DNA from: Elmis aenea
Taxonomy: Eukaryota; Arthropoda; Insecta; Coleoptera; Elmidae
Assembly: GCA_947652605.1 (NCBI GenBank)
Contig: OX393576.1
Location: 56,334,966-56,398,965 of the forward strand
Direction: 5' to 3'
Length of the DNA: 64,000 bases
Shown: positions 1 to 10,991 of the stretch, in pieces
Position numbering within the stretch: the first letter of the stretch is position 1
Layout: every line of letters begins with the position of its first letter
The notes under the pieces: generated by a model
Database searches by the model: none
The model's input: only the letters and a program-made list of their open reading frames with translations
What the model was told of the DNA's origin: nothing
Program-made: the position numbers and the translations under genes

Positions 1-962
1 AATGACATTAGGCTTACCCCTTTTAGTTTAATTTAAAATTTTTTATCGTTTTAAAACTAAATTTTTTGCACATATACAAGCTTTCATGTTTTTCCGGTTC
101 CGTCGGAAATCAGCGTAACTTTGTTATTTTAAAAGGAATACCAGACATAATTCATTTATAGACTAATGCATTGTTTTTGAAATAATATTATTTTGAAAGG
201 TACGGTAATATTTTTATATCCGTTTGATAAATTTGTTATTGTTGCTCTTCAGCGGTTTTGTGATGAGGCGCCTCAATATGTTGCGCAGTTGCCCTTCTTA
301 TTCTTATAGTAAGGTGTACGTAGCACAAATTGGTAGGTGCATACAAACACGCCCAAGGGAACATGAAGGGCTAACAAAGAGGAAACTAATAAAAAAACTG
401 CAGTAGCAGAGCATGCTCAGGGCACGGGATACATTGTTTCATTACAAAGACAACAAAAATTGCATTAAGCAACGCCACCCCTTCCAAACGATATAAAAGG
501 CAGCAAAATCTATCTCAAGTGGTCACTTTTGAAAAAGACGTGGTTAAAGGTGTTGAAACTTCTGCTAAATACAATTTAAAGTCCTTACACAGGTAATATT
601 GCATTTTTATTAATGTATTTTTTGTAATCTAAGGCGTGTGGGCATATCAGACGCTTTCCATTTGTGGAAGCATAATTATTATATTCTAACCTCTGTTCCA
701 AATTAAATAAGCCAATTTAGTGTTTGAGCTAAAATAACGAACTACTAAAAGTTTTTTCAATTCAACTGTAAAACGCATATTCTTTGGATAATTAGTAATC
801 AACCTACCTCTGAATGCAACTGGCATAACCTCTAAATGTCACTATTTGTTTACATTCAAAAGTGCACCCGCTGCGCTTTCACGTTGCGTTTAACTTTAAT
901 TAGTGGTTCGCCTTTATTACCCCTAATCATGGCGAAAGTTAATGTGAGTAGTAGAGGTGACC
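1..962. other. AT-rich DNA without a recognised gene
   Basis: Short open frames only, none with a recognisable domain or coding bias. A TATA-like box followed by a possible splice donor is listed separately. No terminal repeats of a mobile element were recognised. Confidence 0.5.
492..592 (+). promoter_or_regulatory. Possible TATA promoter with a short 5' non-coding exon
   Basis: TATAAAAG lies at 492-499. About 25-30 bases downstream is a plausible start region (TCAAGTGGTCAC, 514-525). A stretch without ATG follows and ends at a consensus-like donor CAG|GTAATA, with the exon ending at 592. This is the arrangement of many insect genes whose first exon is short and mostly untranslated. No coding exon is recognised downstream, so this is inference from spacing only. 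Confidence 0.28.
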
Positions 963-965
963 GGG

Positions 966-1572
966 GATGAAAGTAACAAGGGTAGGTTGTAACACGTAAC
1001 AGTGCCTATAGTCTCCCTAAGCGCTAGTGCAATGTTGATTTACATCCACCTTCCTTCTTATATTGCTAGTTTTCATCTATCATAGAGGTTAAGTTTTTGC
1101 CAGCCAGAGTGACTATTTTCCGCCTAAAAGTTAATGCATTGTATCACCGGTCGAGCGACTTTTAGGCGAATTGTTGTTAATTGTGCATTCCCTCCAATTT
1201 GTTTTGTGTACACTTGGGGTCAAAAGTAACAGTGTTATAACCAACCCCAATCGACGATTTCACTTGCAAATGTTCACTCTTACCACATAATTGGTGGTTT
1301 TCTTCGTAGATGAGAACATACAAAACTTGTCGGATTAATTTTCCCAGTTGTTGTATCTTTTTGTTTCACATTTTTGAATATTGATAATGCTCATGTATCA
1401 TTTTGTATTTTATCAACCAAAGAAATTTCTGAATTTTTTCATTTTGCTAATGTGTAATTTGGAATCAAATATTAATTTTATTGATGAATACTGATATATT
1501 TACCCACTACTCTTAAGCGGTGTAAATTATTTTGCCGTTACAACTTACCCCCATCATTGTTACTTTTAGCCT
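966..1572. repeat. Possible DNA-transposon remnant with imperfect inverted ends
   Basis: The left end (AAAGTAACAAGGGTAGGTTG, about 970-989) and the right end (CAACTTACCCCCATCATTGT, about 1541-1560, then TACTTTTAGCC) are imperfect inverted complements sharing AAAGTAACAA and a GTTGTAAC core. A related motif occurs internally near 1218. No target-site duplication was identified, so superfamily and exact ends are open. Confidence 0.33.
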
Positions 1573-2171
1573 CAACGTTGAGGTTGGATGTAACAGCTGT
1601 GTTACAACACAAAAAAATAATTCACACATATGCTTTACTAAACATATTAAAGAAATATCTTGGAAGGAGGACAATCGTCCAATCTATCATTAAATCAATT
1701 TAAATGTAAAAAACTTGTTATACTCTATGAGAATTTAAATAAAAACAAAACAAATGTTAAATTCATCCTTGTTGTATTTTTTGCTACAAAATCACAAAAA
1801 GCTTTGATTAAAATATGACGTTATTACTATGGCAGTATTTTTAATTTGCTGTATTGTTCATAATTTGTTAGGTATATGTTATTTTAGTTTAGATGAAATT
1901 GTTATATTTGATGTTATTTTAGTAAAATTATTATAAAAACATTATTTCCTATCACTTGAAACTGGTTACGTAACTTAAATTAAAAAAATTTAAAATTGGC
2001 TCATTTAATTTGGAAAAATTAAAAATCGTTAATCGCTCATTTAATTTGGAACGGAGAGTAATAAATAAAAAAGCCTTCTTTTACTACCATACAAGACGCA
2101 AGCAGTTTTTTTGTAAACGTGTTTGGGGAAGAAAGCGTGCCCTTTATACCCTAACATACATTACTAAACGT
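1573..2171. other. AT-rich DNA, nothing recognised
   Basis: Very AT-rich with long homopolymer runs. No coding frame, RNA gene or bounded repeat was recognised. Confidence 0.5.
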
Positions 2172-2179
2172 ATTTTTAA

Positions 2180-2465
2180 CAGGCCTCGAAACCGAAAAAA
2201 AATTTGGTTAGAAACGGTTAACCGAAATCTAGAACTTTATTTTATAACGGTTTTCCTTTAAAAATCGGTGTTTTGTGTAAAAAAACGATTTTCGTTATAA
2301 ACCGGTTTTAAAATCCGCTTTAAAAAAAACGGTTTTAAATTATTTTGGTTTTGACTTACCGTTTTTTTTTGCCATCAAAAATAACGGCTTCGGTTTCGGT
2401 TAAAAACTACTTTTACGGACAAAAAGCAACGGTTAACCGGTCTTTTAAACCGGTTTCATGCCCTG
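2180..2465. mobile_element. hAT-type MITE (286 bp)
   Basis: The TIRs are CAGGCCTCGAAACCG at left and CGGTTTCATGCCCTG at right, with a longer imperfect match through AACGGTTAACCG. They are flanked by a perfect 8-bp duplication ATTTTTAA (2172-2179 and 2466-2473). An 8-bp duplication plus CAGGC-type ends is the hAT signature. The interior is non-coding and rich in AACCGGTTT-like motifs. It is related in style to the element at 28068-28816. Confidence 0.85.
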
Positions 2466-3186
2466 ATTTTTAATAAAATTGATTTCTCAATAATATTTAA
2501 TATTTGTATATTGTACCTTATTGTATTTTATGCGCCAAATTTTAACATAGGTAATACTTGGCTTTTGTAGTTAATTTAAAACTTGCAAGGGAAGTACCGC
2601 GTTAGTGAATCGTCGTTTTTTATACAAATTTGCACAAACAAGTACCTAAGTCATAAAATAACAATGTTCCCAGTTTCAAAAGTTGCTGACGGGTACTGGA
2701 ACCGGACGAAACCCGATTTTAATTTTTTTTCACTATGTATTTGGATGTATACTAATTATAATTCATAAAACATGCTACGAGTAGCTGATGGCACACGTGC
2801 TAGAGCATTATTTTGACAGTTTCGAAGCAAACCCAAGTTCGAAACCCTCCATGTTGACATTTTTACTTTCGCCATACGTAGTATGAAGAAAGTATTGATT
2901 TTTGTTGTTCTTATATTTTTTTAATTTTTCAATTAGTCTGTATCAAATCAGTCTGATACACAAATTGCAAAAGTTTTTAAATCATTCCTTGAATTTCTTA
3001 TACTGGAGTGAAACTGACTGACACTTCTCTAGCGGCCAGTCTTAGTCTTAGTCTTAGTCTTGCATCAGCCTTAGAATTAACCACGCCCGCATAGTTCTAG
3101 ACTGTTTCCTCCTACTAGGGAGCGACAGCTCCGTCATTCTCGATTCGAAGCGGTCTACGCGCTGTTGTTATAATTTATATAAATAA
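2466..3186. other. Non-coding DNA, nothing recognised
   Basis: No coding frame of note. A short (CTTAGT)n run lies near 3040-3062. Confidence 0.5.
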
Positions 3187-3396
3187 AATCATAACTTTTC
3201 TCCTATAAATTATATCAGCAAATCATTTCAGAAATGACTTTATTATGCTTATATCTATCTACAAAAAAAATCTCATTAAAAGTTATTACCCGGCAGCGGG
3301 TTTATTGAATTAAAATCGCCCCCGCTATAATCATAACTTTTCTCCTATAGATTCTATTAGCAAATCATTTCAGGAATGACTTTATTATGCTTATAC
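3187..3396 (+). repeat. Direct repeat pair of about 68 bp
   Basis: Copies at about 3187-3254 and 3329-3396 share ATCATAACTTTTCTCCTATA and, further on, CAAATCATTTCAG and GACTTTATTATGCTTATA, with a few substitutions. The roughly 74-base spacer contains CCCGGCAGCGGG. Origin not recognised. Confidence 0.7.
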
Positions 3397-3516
3397 AGGG
3401 TGCGCCATTAGTGCGATAAAGTCCATTATTGCCCTTAATGTCAAAATAAAAAAAAGTTTTTAATGAAACTTATAGTATTTCTACACGTGCATGTTTTAAA
3501 ATTAGTTTCAAGTATA

Positions 3517-3576
3517 CAGGGTGTTTCATAAAAGTGGGGCTACACTAAAGGTATTTTTTTTAAATTGAACACCCAG
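3517..3576. mobile_element. Very short CAGGGTG-type MITE (60 bp)
   Basis: Ends CAGGGTGTTTCA and TGAACACCCAG are flanked by TA on both sides, as expected for Tc1/mariner-mobilised elements. It lies beside other CAGGGTG ends (for example near 3398). Confidence 0.55.
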
Positions 3577-3814
3577 TATATTTTTGCATAATCGAATTCA
3601 GCAAGAAAATCTCCATATGACAGTCTTTTGTTTTTTCATTTTTTTGCCACGTTGCCAATTTATCTCAAAAAATCTTTGAATTTCCAGAAAAACAGGGTAC
3701 AATACTTGTCAAGAGCACAACGTTATGAATAATAATTGGCAAATGATATTTTGCACATACAATGTCAAAAGGTGTAGTCATAGTCTAAATACATCAAAAT
3801 TAATTTATATTATA

Positions 3815-3887
3815 CAGGGTGTTTCTTATAGATGTGCCAACTTCCCAATTTTCAAACATCAATAACTTTATTAAATGGAACACCCTT
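3815..3887. mobile_element. Short CAGGGTG-type MITE (about 73 bp)
   Basis: The left end CAGGGTGTTTCTTA follows TATA. The right end GGAACACCCTT precedes TA. This is the same terminal family as the other CAGGGTG elements. The right tip carries a substitution (CCCTT for CCCTG). Confidence 0.5.
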
Positions 3888-3913
3888 TATATTATTACGT
3901 CATTTTGTTGCAT

Positions 3914-4580
3914 TTTTGTTTTTCTTCAACTTTTCTTAATACTTACCTATACCTAAAATGAATATTTTTGGAGATATTTACATTTAACTTATTCTTATAA
4001 GCGTTGTGTAGGAATTTCCTAGTTTTCTCGGAGTAGGCCCCGACTTTGACAATAGAAACAATAATTTCTGTAGTAACAAATGTCAGAGTAACTTTCTTTC
4101 AATTGTTAAAACATAAATAAATGAGTATAACATATTCAATATGAATTTTCCAAAGAAAGAATTGATTGATACGATCTATGTTCAGGGTGGCGTATTTTCG
4201 ATGCCCATACAGGGCAAAAAAAGAAATCGAGACTACGTACTTAGTTTTTTTTAAATCTCTGATAATTACCGAGATACCCCCCTGTATGGGCATCGAAAAT
4301 ACGCCACCCTAAACATAGACCGTATCAATCAATTCTTTCTTTGGAAAATTCATATTGAATATGTTATACTCATTTATTTATGTTTTAACAATTGACAGCA
4401 ATTTACTCTGACATTTGTTACTACAGAAATTATTGTTTCTATTGTCAAAGTCGGGGCCTTCTCCGAGAAAACTAGGAAATTCCTACACAACGCTTATAAG
4501 AACAAGTTAAATGTAAATATCTCCGAAAATATTCATTTTAGGTATAGGTAAGTATTAAGAAAAGTTGAAGAAAAACAAAA
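3914..4580. repeat. Foldback repeat with two near-identical 300-bp arms
   Basis: The left arm (3914-4213) and right arm (4280-4580) are close to perfect reverse complements, from TTTTGTTTTTCTTCAAC at the outer edge to GCCCATACAGGG at the inner edge. They are separated by about 66 bases. A transcript would fold into a roughly 300-bp stem. Small indels are visible (for example an extra GCAATTTACTC-type segment in the right arm). No clear TSD was found at the outer edges, so mobility is inferred. Confidence 0.85.
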
Positions 4581-4617
4581 TATTTACCACTTAAATACAG
4601 TTACGAAGTGTAATAAC

Positions 4618-5568
4618 CAGGGATGAAAAAATGTTTGAAATTTTTGCGTTATTCTAAAACGTTATTTCTTTTCTTTGCACAACGTTATAAATAACATTAA
4701 AAATTGAAGTGTTACATTATATTACGATATATTACGTAAATACTGATACATATTATGTAACGTTATAAAAATTACTTTTATTTGTAACTCAGACATTCAT
4801 TTAAATATCTATAAAGTATATACAGGGTTGCGCAAAAGTATGGAAACAGAGAAGTATCTAAAATACGATTGCAGATGTAACAATGAAATATTGTATCTTT
4901 GCGTTATGGTACTTTTTAGATTCGATAAAAATATTAAGATTGCAATACGACTTTCGGTTCAACCGAAACGGACTCAAACTTTGAAATTTGAAATAGAACA
5001 CCCTGTATATTATTACATTTTAAGAATCCACCTAAAATTTACTTTAAAAATGTATAAGGTTATATAGGTCTAACTCTAAAGTCAACCGTTTTCGTAAAAT
5101 TTACAGTTTTATGAAAATGTTGAGCGATACAGTACTTTCATTTTTTTTAACATTTAAGTTATGTAAAAATGCAGTAGAATTTAGCTTAGAAATTAAATTA
5201 TTAATTGATTAGTTACCCATTTGCGATAGCTACATTTTAAAAATATTTTACAGGGTGTTTTGTTTTTACGCTTGGTAAAACTTGTGAAACTTTAAACATC
5301 GATAACTCAATTTTCTTAAATACAAACACACTATTTGTTTTTGCATAGTTTTGTAGAAAATTACAATTACAATGTGTAATTAACAAAGAATAACGTTGCA
5401 AATACCTCTTTATACAATGTTATTGGTTATTATAACGTAATAACGTAACGTAATGTAATAACGTTACATAACGTTTTTAATATATCCTTATGTTATTGTA
5501 TTAAAAATTATACTTCAATCGTTATCATAGCGTTATTGGGTATCTTTACGTTACGTTTTCTATCCCTG
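4618..5568. mobile_element. hAT-like MITE with CAGGGATG ends (951 bp)
   Basis: Terminal CAGGGATG and TATCCCTG are flanked by GTAATAAC (4610-4617) and GTAATACC (5569-5576), an 8-bp duplication with one mismatch. The interior carries many ACGTTA/TAACGT motifs near both ends. A second full copy of the family is at 59905-61334, and the right tip of a third is at the start of the duplicated segment at 35303. A CAGGGTTG MITE is nested inside. Confidence 0.75.
4823..5005. mobile_element. Nested CAGGGTTG-type MITE (183 bp)
   Basis: TA-CAGGGTTGCGCAAAAG at left and GAACACCCTG-TA at right, inside the hAT-like MITE at 4618-5568. TA on both sides suits a Tc1/mariner-type insertion. The spurious open frame across it is not coding. 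Confidence 0.55.
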
Positions 5569-5769
5569 GTAATACCTAACACTTTACTTTATAATATTGA
5601 GTACGCAGAAACCCAAACAAAACAGAAATGTAAATGTAAAATACATAAATTTATCATAAAAAATAATTAGTAGTAATTAACTGAAAAGTATGTTATGAAA
5701 TTAATATTAATGTTATTAAACGTACAAAAAGACTGTTGTACTGTAATACGTTTAGTATTGCTTAAAGAT

Positions 5770-7178
5770 CAGGGCCAGATTTAGGGGGGCGCGAGCAGGG
5801 CAACTGTCCAGAGCGACAAATTTGGAGAACGGTTAATTTGGTAGAAAGAGAAAATTAAAATCAATAAAAACCAGTAAAAAATCAGAGCATACATAAATAC
5901 ATCAGAGTACTAGTATACTTGTGAGTAGGTACAACAATATTTCTTCAATGGTAAAGCGTTTAGGATGAGTTTAAAGTTAATCATTCCACTTTGAATATAA
6001 TTTTCATCCTAATTTTCTTACAAATGTTATTTACTATGTTTTACATAGAGGGTTGACTGAGAATAAGGGCTAAGGTGACCATTCGTCCCCGATTTTCGGG
6101 GACAGTCCCCGAAACAAGACTCAAGTCCCGGATTATTCTTGTCCCCGTAAAATTTTATAACTTCCTTGTTTATTATCATATTTCTGCAATTTTTTTAAAA
6201 TTACTCTCTTCGATTGGCCATATTGCACTGTAAAAAATAATTCTTTACAAGATTTAACAACTGTCAAATAACTTTAATGTGCGACCTCGTAAATTTTGGA
6301 AAGCGCGCGTAGCGTAAAATGTCACATATGAGAAATTTTTTATTTTTATAAGTAGGTCACTACTATATCGAGACGAAATTGTAACCAACTATTAACGGAG
6401 TTATTGCAACAAACAGAAGCAGATATCTTTGTCTTTGTGGCGTCTTGACGTGTGCAGTTTTTTAAACACTGTTATTTTCTGAAAAATAATGCCAACAGTT
6501 CTTTTTAAATTTAGATCACAAAAAACTTACCATCATGAAAGATACAACAGCGCTTTTTTTCCTATTTCATAATTATTTAATAATAAAAAAAGTTTCAAAA
6601 AATTGTAGAAAAGTGATAAATGCTTATAAAAATTTAAAAATTGTGCCAATTTGCTGATGTTAACACATCTTAATCTTATGTAGTTTTTGATTATGAAAAA
6701 CTTTTATGTGTACACTATTGTCGTAAAATAATCAGGGGAGCAAATATTTGCAAATATTTAATTTTGCATGGTAAAGTCCTTTGTACGATATTTTTAGTCA
6801 ACACCCTGTATATTTTTATATTGTAATAAAAACTTGTTGCATATAACAATTTTAATATCCCTCGCGAATCAGTTCCTCCGCAAACCGTAAAATATTTTGT
6901 GTTTACGTTCTTATTTTATTTATTAAAAAAGGATGTTATATTTTTTGAGAAAAAAAAATTACCTACCTCCTGCCTATATATTTCATGGTGTTACGTTACT
7001 GTTTTTTTTATGAATTTGAATTTTTTATGTAACAAAAGACTTGTTACACAACAAATACCTGCAAAATTTACACTGACTGTCAAAAATTATATTAAAAAAA
7101 AAAATTATTTATAATTAAATGTAAAGGGCGGCAAAAATCATTTTTGCCCGGGGCGGCGGAAAGCTAGATCGGGCCCTA
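5770..7178. mobile_element. Probable hAT-like element with CAGGGCC ends
   Basis: The left end CAGGGCCAGATTTAGGGGGG and the right end GATCGGGCCCTA are imperfect inverted complements. Flanks TTAAAGAT and CTAAATAT match at 6 of 8 bases, weak support for an 8-bp TSD. The interior is non-coding and contains another hAT-looking motif at about 6074 (GGTGACCATTCGTCCCCG followed by self-complementary CCCCGA/TCGGGG). In copy B the left end survives at 35560 but the right end has been replaced. Confidence 0.42.
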
Positions 7179-7577
7179 CTAAATATGCTTTTATATTACC
7201 TATCGTAACGTTATCATTTTCTAATCTGACCTGACCTAAACCTAACGCTGTGCAGAAATAGTCTGAAATTAAATCACAAACATATATTGCCATTCTTCTG
7301 CAAATGATTTAGGAATAACGGATACACCTTAAGACACTTACTAAGCAAATGGCTAAATAAGTAAATACGTTCACAAAATGTGTGTACATCAGATCAGACA
7401 CGTTATTTATCGTAGAAATATTGTCCTGCAAAAATTTTACCGGACGCAACGTTGCCGCTCGTTGTCTTATCGCTTACGTTGCTTCAATATAAATGCTTTT
7501 ATAAATAAATAATAGAACTAATTTTATATGAAACGATACGATTTCCTTACGATAATATAAATGCACCTTTAAACAAT

Positions 7578-8460
7578 TTAAACGAATCTCTCTTGCCATG
7601 CTCCTTTATGGTTGAAATATTCAACGTATTCTTCCCTTATTTTCGGGTGTCTGTTAAACCCACCCTGTATATTATCAATGTTTTCGTTACTTGGGGTTAC
7701 TCCTACAGTCTCAACAGCCTTCTGTGAAAAACAGTCTGGAGGAGCATAGCTACCACTACCACCACAAAGCCTGCGAAGAAAGTTATGCAGAACGCAACAT
7801 GCCATTAACACGCTTTCAATATTATTTGTCGGTGTTAAATTAATAGTTGTATAAAATATTCGAAAACGAGCTGTTAAACTACTGAAAACATTTTCGATTA
7901 TCCTGTACTGGTTAATGGTTTCAAAAAGTTCGGTCTCAGAGCAAAAGCTTTATCGCCCAAAATATCGTAATTAAGGGGCCTGTTGCACACTGTACTTGCT
8001 TTTGGTATTTTTAAATGGTCTACAATTAGTTTTTTTAATAAAAAGCTGAGTTTTCAATGACACCACCGTCAGATATAGGTACGACCGTTTGTGCCAAAGT
8101 CCACCATGATAAATTCATGGTTTGCATTTGCAATAGCTAAAGTACCATACAGTTATATCCTTTGTAGTTATAAAAGAATGATCCACTTTCTGGCGGAGGT
8201 GATATTTTAACGTGTTTGCCATCGACAGCGCCAAGGCAGTGAGGAAAGTTTCACCGTTCTTCAAACTGCTTTGCTATTTCGATCCATTCTTTTTTTGAAG
8301 ATGGGAACTGAAGCAAACAGCAATAAATACATCTTTTGTCATAACATAACATGTTTGATATTAGTGCAATTTTTTTTTGCAGGAGACTGAGGAATGCGAT
8401 TATAACTCTGTGGATGAAATGCCACATAGTCCCTAAAATGAAGTTGTAAATCCTACGACA
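7578..8460 (-). pseudogene. HARBI1-like PIF/Harbinger transposase, decayed (copy A)
   Basis: Reading the minus strand leftwards from about 8460, fragments in shifting frames match a DDE_Tnp_4 (HARBI1-type) transposase: a WIEIAKQFEER block, AVDGKHVKI with the first catalytic Asp, SGSFFYNYKGYN, ISDGGVIENSAFY, a GDKAFALRPNF block with the second Asp, a RIIENVFS block and the C-terminal ACCVLHNFLRRLCGG to EEYVEYFNHKG. Several stop codons and frameshifts interrupt it, for example a stop just after FEER. An open frame at 9105-9377 could be its N-terminal exon, but that is not secure. The family makes nuclease transposases that normally need a DNA-binding partner encoded beside them. The divergent frame at 8472 fits that role. 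Confidence 0.75.
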
Positions 8461-8471
8461 CCATCTGTAAA

Positions 8472-8922
8472 GTCCGTAAGATCGAGGACTTTGGGGACAC
8501 CAAACCGAAACCGAAAGCGAAAAAGTAGTGACGCGGATGATGTTTTGAATGTTATAAAAGAGAGGATAGTTCAACACAGCTCTATGAGTCGCTACGATTT
8601 TGCAGCCAAAAATTGGTCAGAGAAATTACAATCTCTGCCCACTGAACAAAGAATATTTGCTGAGAAGCTCATTTCCGATATCTTCCACGAAGCGGAGTTA
8701 GGGCGATTAATAAATGGGTGCCATATTGTACCAAACTTAAATCCACCACCGTCATCTACGTCCACATCCCATGAACATTCAGCACCCTCATGTTCCCCAC
8801 TTCAACCTTTTGTCCAACCACATGCGTATAGTCTAGCTTTCACTCAATTTGTTAGCAATTATTCAACTGAAACATCATCCCCACAGCAGTATTTACATAA
8901 CACCACTCATGAAACCCTAGTA
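8472..8922 (+). pseudogene. Harbinger partner protein, MADF/BESS-like exon (copy A)
   Basis: The open frame begins after a possible acceptor (CTGTAAAG, ending 8471). It has a basic run (RNRKRKSSDADD), then a hydrophobic-helix segment around SLPTEQRIFAEKLISDIFHE that resembles a BESS motif, then a Pro/Ser/Thr-rich tail. Such DNA-binding partner ORFs accompany PIF/Harbinger transposases, here divergently placed beside the HARBI1 relic. The frame runs into a hAT MITE at 8923, so its native end is lost. An upstream MADF or Myb-like exon is not recognised. The assignment rests on context and the short motif. Confidence 0.5.
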
Positions 8923-9166
8923 CAGTGGTTTCCAACCTTTTTGTACCTCCGCCCCCCCTTTTTCATAATTTTTTTTGTGCCCCCCTCACTTTTCGTAACA
9001 ATCTAATTTCATAAATACTGTGCTGATAAATAAGAATTATTTAATGGACTACAAAGCAATCCACCATATTCTGTATAAAGAAAGTTCTTTTTGTTTGTTT
9101 GTATTCAAAAATGATATTTTGGTAACAGCTGCGCGCCCTCCTTGCAATAGTCTCGCGCCCCCCTGG
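8923..9166. mobile_element. hAT MITE, left part only (copy A)
   Basis: Begins CAGTGGTTTCCAACC directly after CCCTAGTA (8915-8922). Copy B retains the opposite end of the same insertion, GGTTGGAAACCACTG, directly followed by CCCTAGTA (40875-40882). Together they show an 8-bp TSD. In copy A the right end and about 170 bases of flanking DNA are deleted, with shared sequence resuming at GGCTTTCTATGAAG. Confidence 0.75.
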
Positions 9167-9884
9167 GGCTTTCTATGAAGTATATCAATAACAAATTTTT
9201 TTTAAATTGTTCGTCGCACAATCTTTGTAGTATTTCTTTAAATGTTGGACGATTAATAATTTTGTACAACCATTCATAACAATATTTATTAAATTTATCG
9301 CGGTTGTGTACTTTAATCGACTTTAATATTATTAACTTGACATTATTTAACATTAAGGACATCAAAAAATTAATCATCTTGAGAGTAAAACTTGATATAC
9401 TTTTTGACGGTTGTTTTTAACTTTTTACAACAATTAAAAATTAGTAATTATTGGAACAGTCATATAAGTACCATAACGCATTTTGAATTAAGTTGGCCAC
9501 GTTTCAAATAAACAGGTGTGCATAACTAATATGCGTTCAAATGAGAAAGTCATCAAGGTTTTGATTTTCTATTCAATTGATAACTATCTAATTTGAACAC
9601 CCTTTATAAAATGTGTATAAAAAGGTTGGGCCGCTCCAGGCGTTGTGTAATTTTTATTTAATTTTAGTTACGTTGCTATTGTGTTGAACTTGAAAATAAA
9701 CAGTTTGTCAAGGAGGTATTTTATTATTTCTTCTTCGCATTAATTATTGATAATTGTGAAAAAAAAGGAAAAAATAAACAACAATGCATGTTCAATAATA
9801 TCAAACAGTCAAACATAAACAAATTTGTGTGAATACACATTAATGTAGAAGTTACAAAATGACATCGGAAGACCTAAAAAGATA

Positions 9885-9942
9885 CAGGGTGTTTCATTAA
9901 AAATATCTTTGTTTTTGATAAATCGCAAAATGAGACACCCTG
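9885..9942. mobile_element. Minimal CAGGGTG MITE (58 bp)
   Basis: TA-CAGGGTGTTTCAT at left and ATGAGACACCCTG-TA at right, only 58 bases in total. The ends are well matched and flanked by TA, so this looks like an almost TIR-only Tc1/mariner-type element. Confidence 0.65.
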
Positions 9943-10067
9943 TATAGCTGAAAATTTTACGATGTAGATATTTTCCAACCAATAATTTTATGTATTACAT
10001 TTTTTTTTCTATCTCGTACGGGCGGGGCGCTAGGACTGCCCGAAGCACCGTTGCAGGACCCTGTATA

Positions 10068-10989
10068 CAGGGTGTCCCAAATTCGAGTAAATGCATGGGG
10101 ATCTCGCTTATCTTAAGAGCTACGAGGTCGGTTAAATTAGGGCAAAGTTGCTAAATTCAATGCTCATTAATAATCCAAAGAGAAATTTGAAATATCTCAA
10201 ACGGTATCCGAGAAAATTAGGAAAAACTGGAAAGTCTATTTTTGAAAGTCGTTTATAATTCCTCTGGAGTTTGAAATATTTTAAATGTGTAAAAAAGTTG
10301 CCCAAGCAACTTTTTAAGCCGAATCGGATGGTGGTCAAAAATTTTTCCTAGGTCGATTCGTTTTTGTTTTAGACAACCAACTTTGTTTTTTGTTATGGGC
10401 AGCATATCGCGTTTTTCTTCGTTATTAAAGTTCATTTTTACGACTAACAGGCCTTCAAAACTTTTAGTTTGTTGATCGGTTGTCATGGAAACAACAAAAA
10501 CTACAATGACCGGCCAACCTGATTTATAATGGTTATTGTTTAAAACGTATTTTTGGAAATTTGACAATGAAAGAAAAAGTAAAATACCATGTAAGATACA
10601 TCAATGGATTCAGAAAAATAAATGCTATTTGATTATGTAACTAGCAAAAATTGCGCCCATAAGAAAAAATAAAGTTGGTTGTCATAAAACAAAAACGAAT
10701 CAATCTAGAAAACATTTGTGACCACTATTCGATTCGGCTTGAAAAGACGCTTTGGCAATGTCTTTACACATTTAAAATATTTCATACTCCAAAGGAGTTA
10801 TAGACGATTTTCAAAAATCGTATTTTCCAGTTTTTCCTAATTTTCTCGGATACCGTTTGAGATATTTCAAATTTCTCTTTGGATTATTAATGAGCATTGA
10901 ATTTAGCAACTTTGCCCTAATTTAAACGACCTCGTAGCTCTTAAGATAAGCGAGATCCCCATGCATTTACTCGAATTTGGGACACCCTG
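10068..10989. mobile_element. Mariner-type foldback MITE (922 bp)
   Basis: Ends CAGGGTGTCCCAAATTCGAG and CTCGAATTTGGGACACCCTG are flanked by TA. The inverted arms are very long, roughly 330 bp each (about 10068-10400 and 10660-10989), and remain similar through landmarks such as ATGCATGGGGATCTCGCTTA. The short frames inside are mirrored by-products of the arms. Further copies are at 14434-14994 (partial) and 26165-27067. Related ends occur at 11916-13151. Confidence 0.85.
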
Positions 10990-10991
10990 TA

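Larger units (their letters stand above)
5513..9826 (+). repeat. Duplicated segment, copy A (about 4.3 kb)
   Basis: From CTTCAATCGTTATCATAGCG at 5513 to the shared ACATAAACAAATTT ending at 9826, the sequence reappears in the same orientation at 35303-41713. Visual comparison shows only a few per cent substitutions. Shared contents are the right tip of the CAGGGATG MITE, a hAT-like left end at 5770, a Harbinger transposase relic, its partner exon and downstream non-coding DNA. Differences are discrete: copy B has a 2.06-kb insertion, a replaced block and a different deletion around a hAT MITE. Confidence 0.9.

Noticed and set aside
8251..8577. 108-codon minus-strand frame and its copy at 40486-40722 as a separate gene
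   Set aside because: Its C-terminal part is a frame of the decayed Harbinger transposase; the rest shows no domain.
9105..9377. Minus-strand frame with RPTFKEILQRLCDEQFKK, shared with 41025-41264, as an independent gene
   Set aside because: Position and strand allow it to be the N-terminal exon of the Harbinger relic, but the match is too weak to call, and it is broken in both copies.
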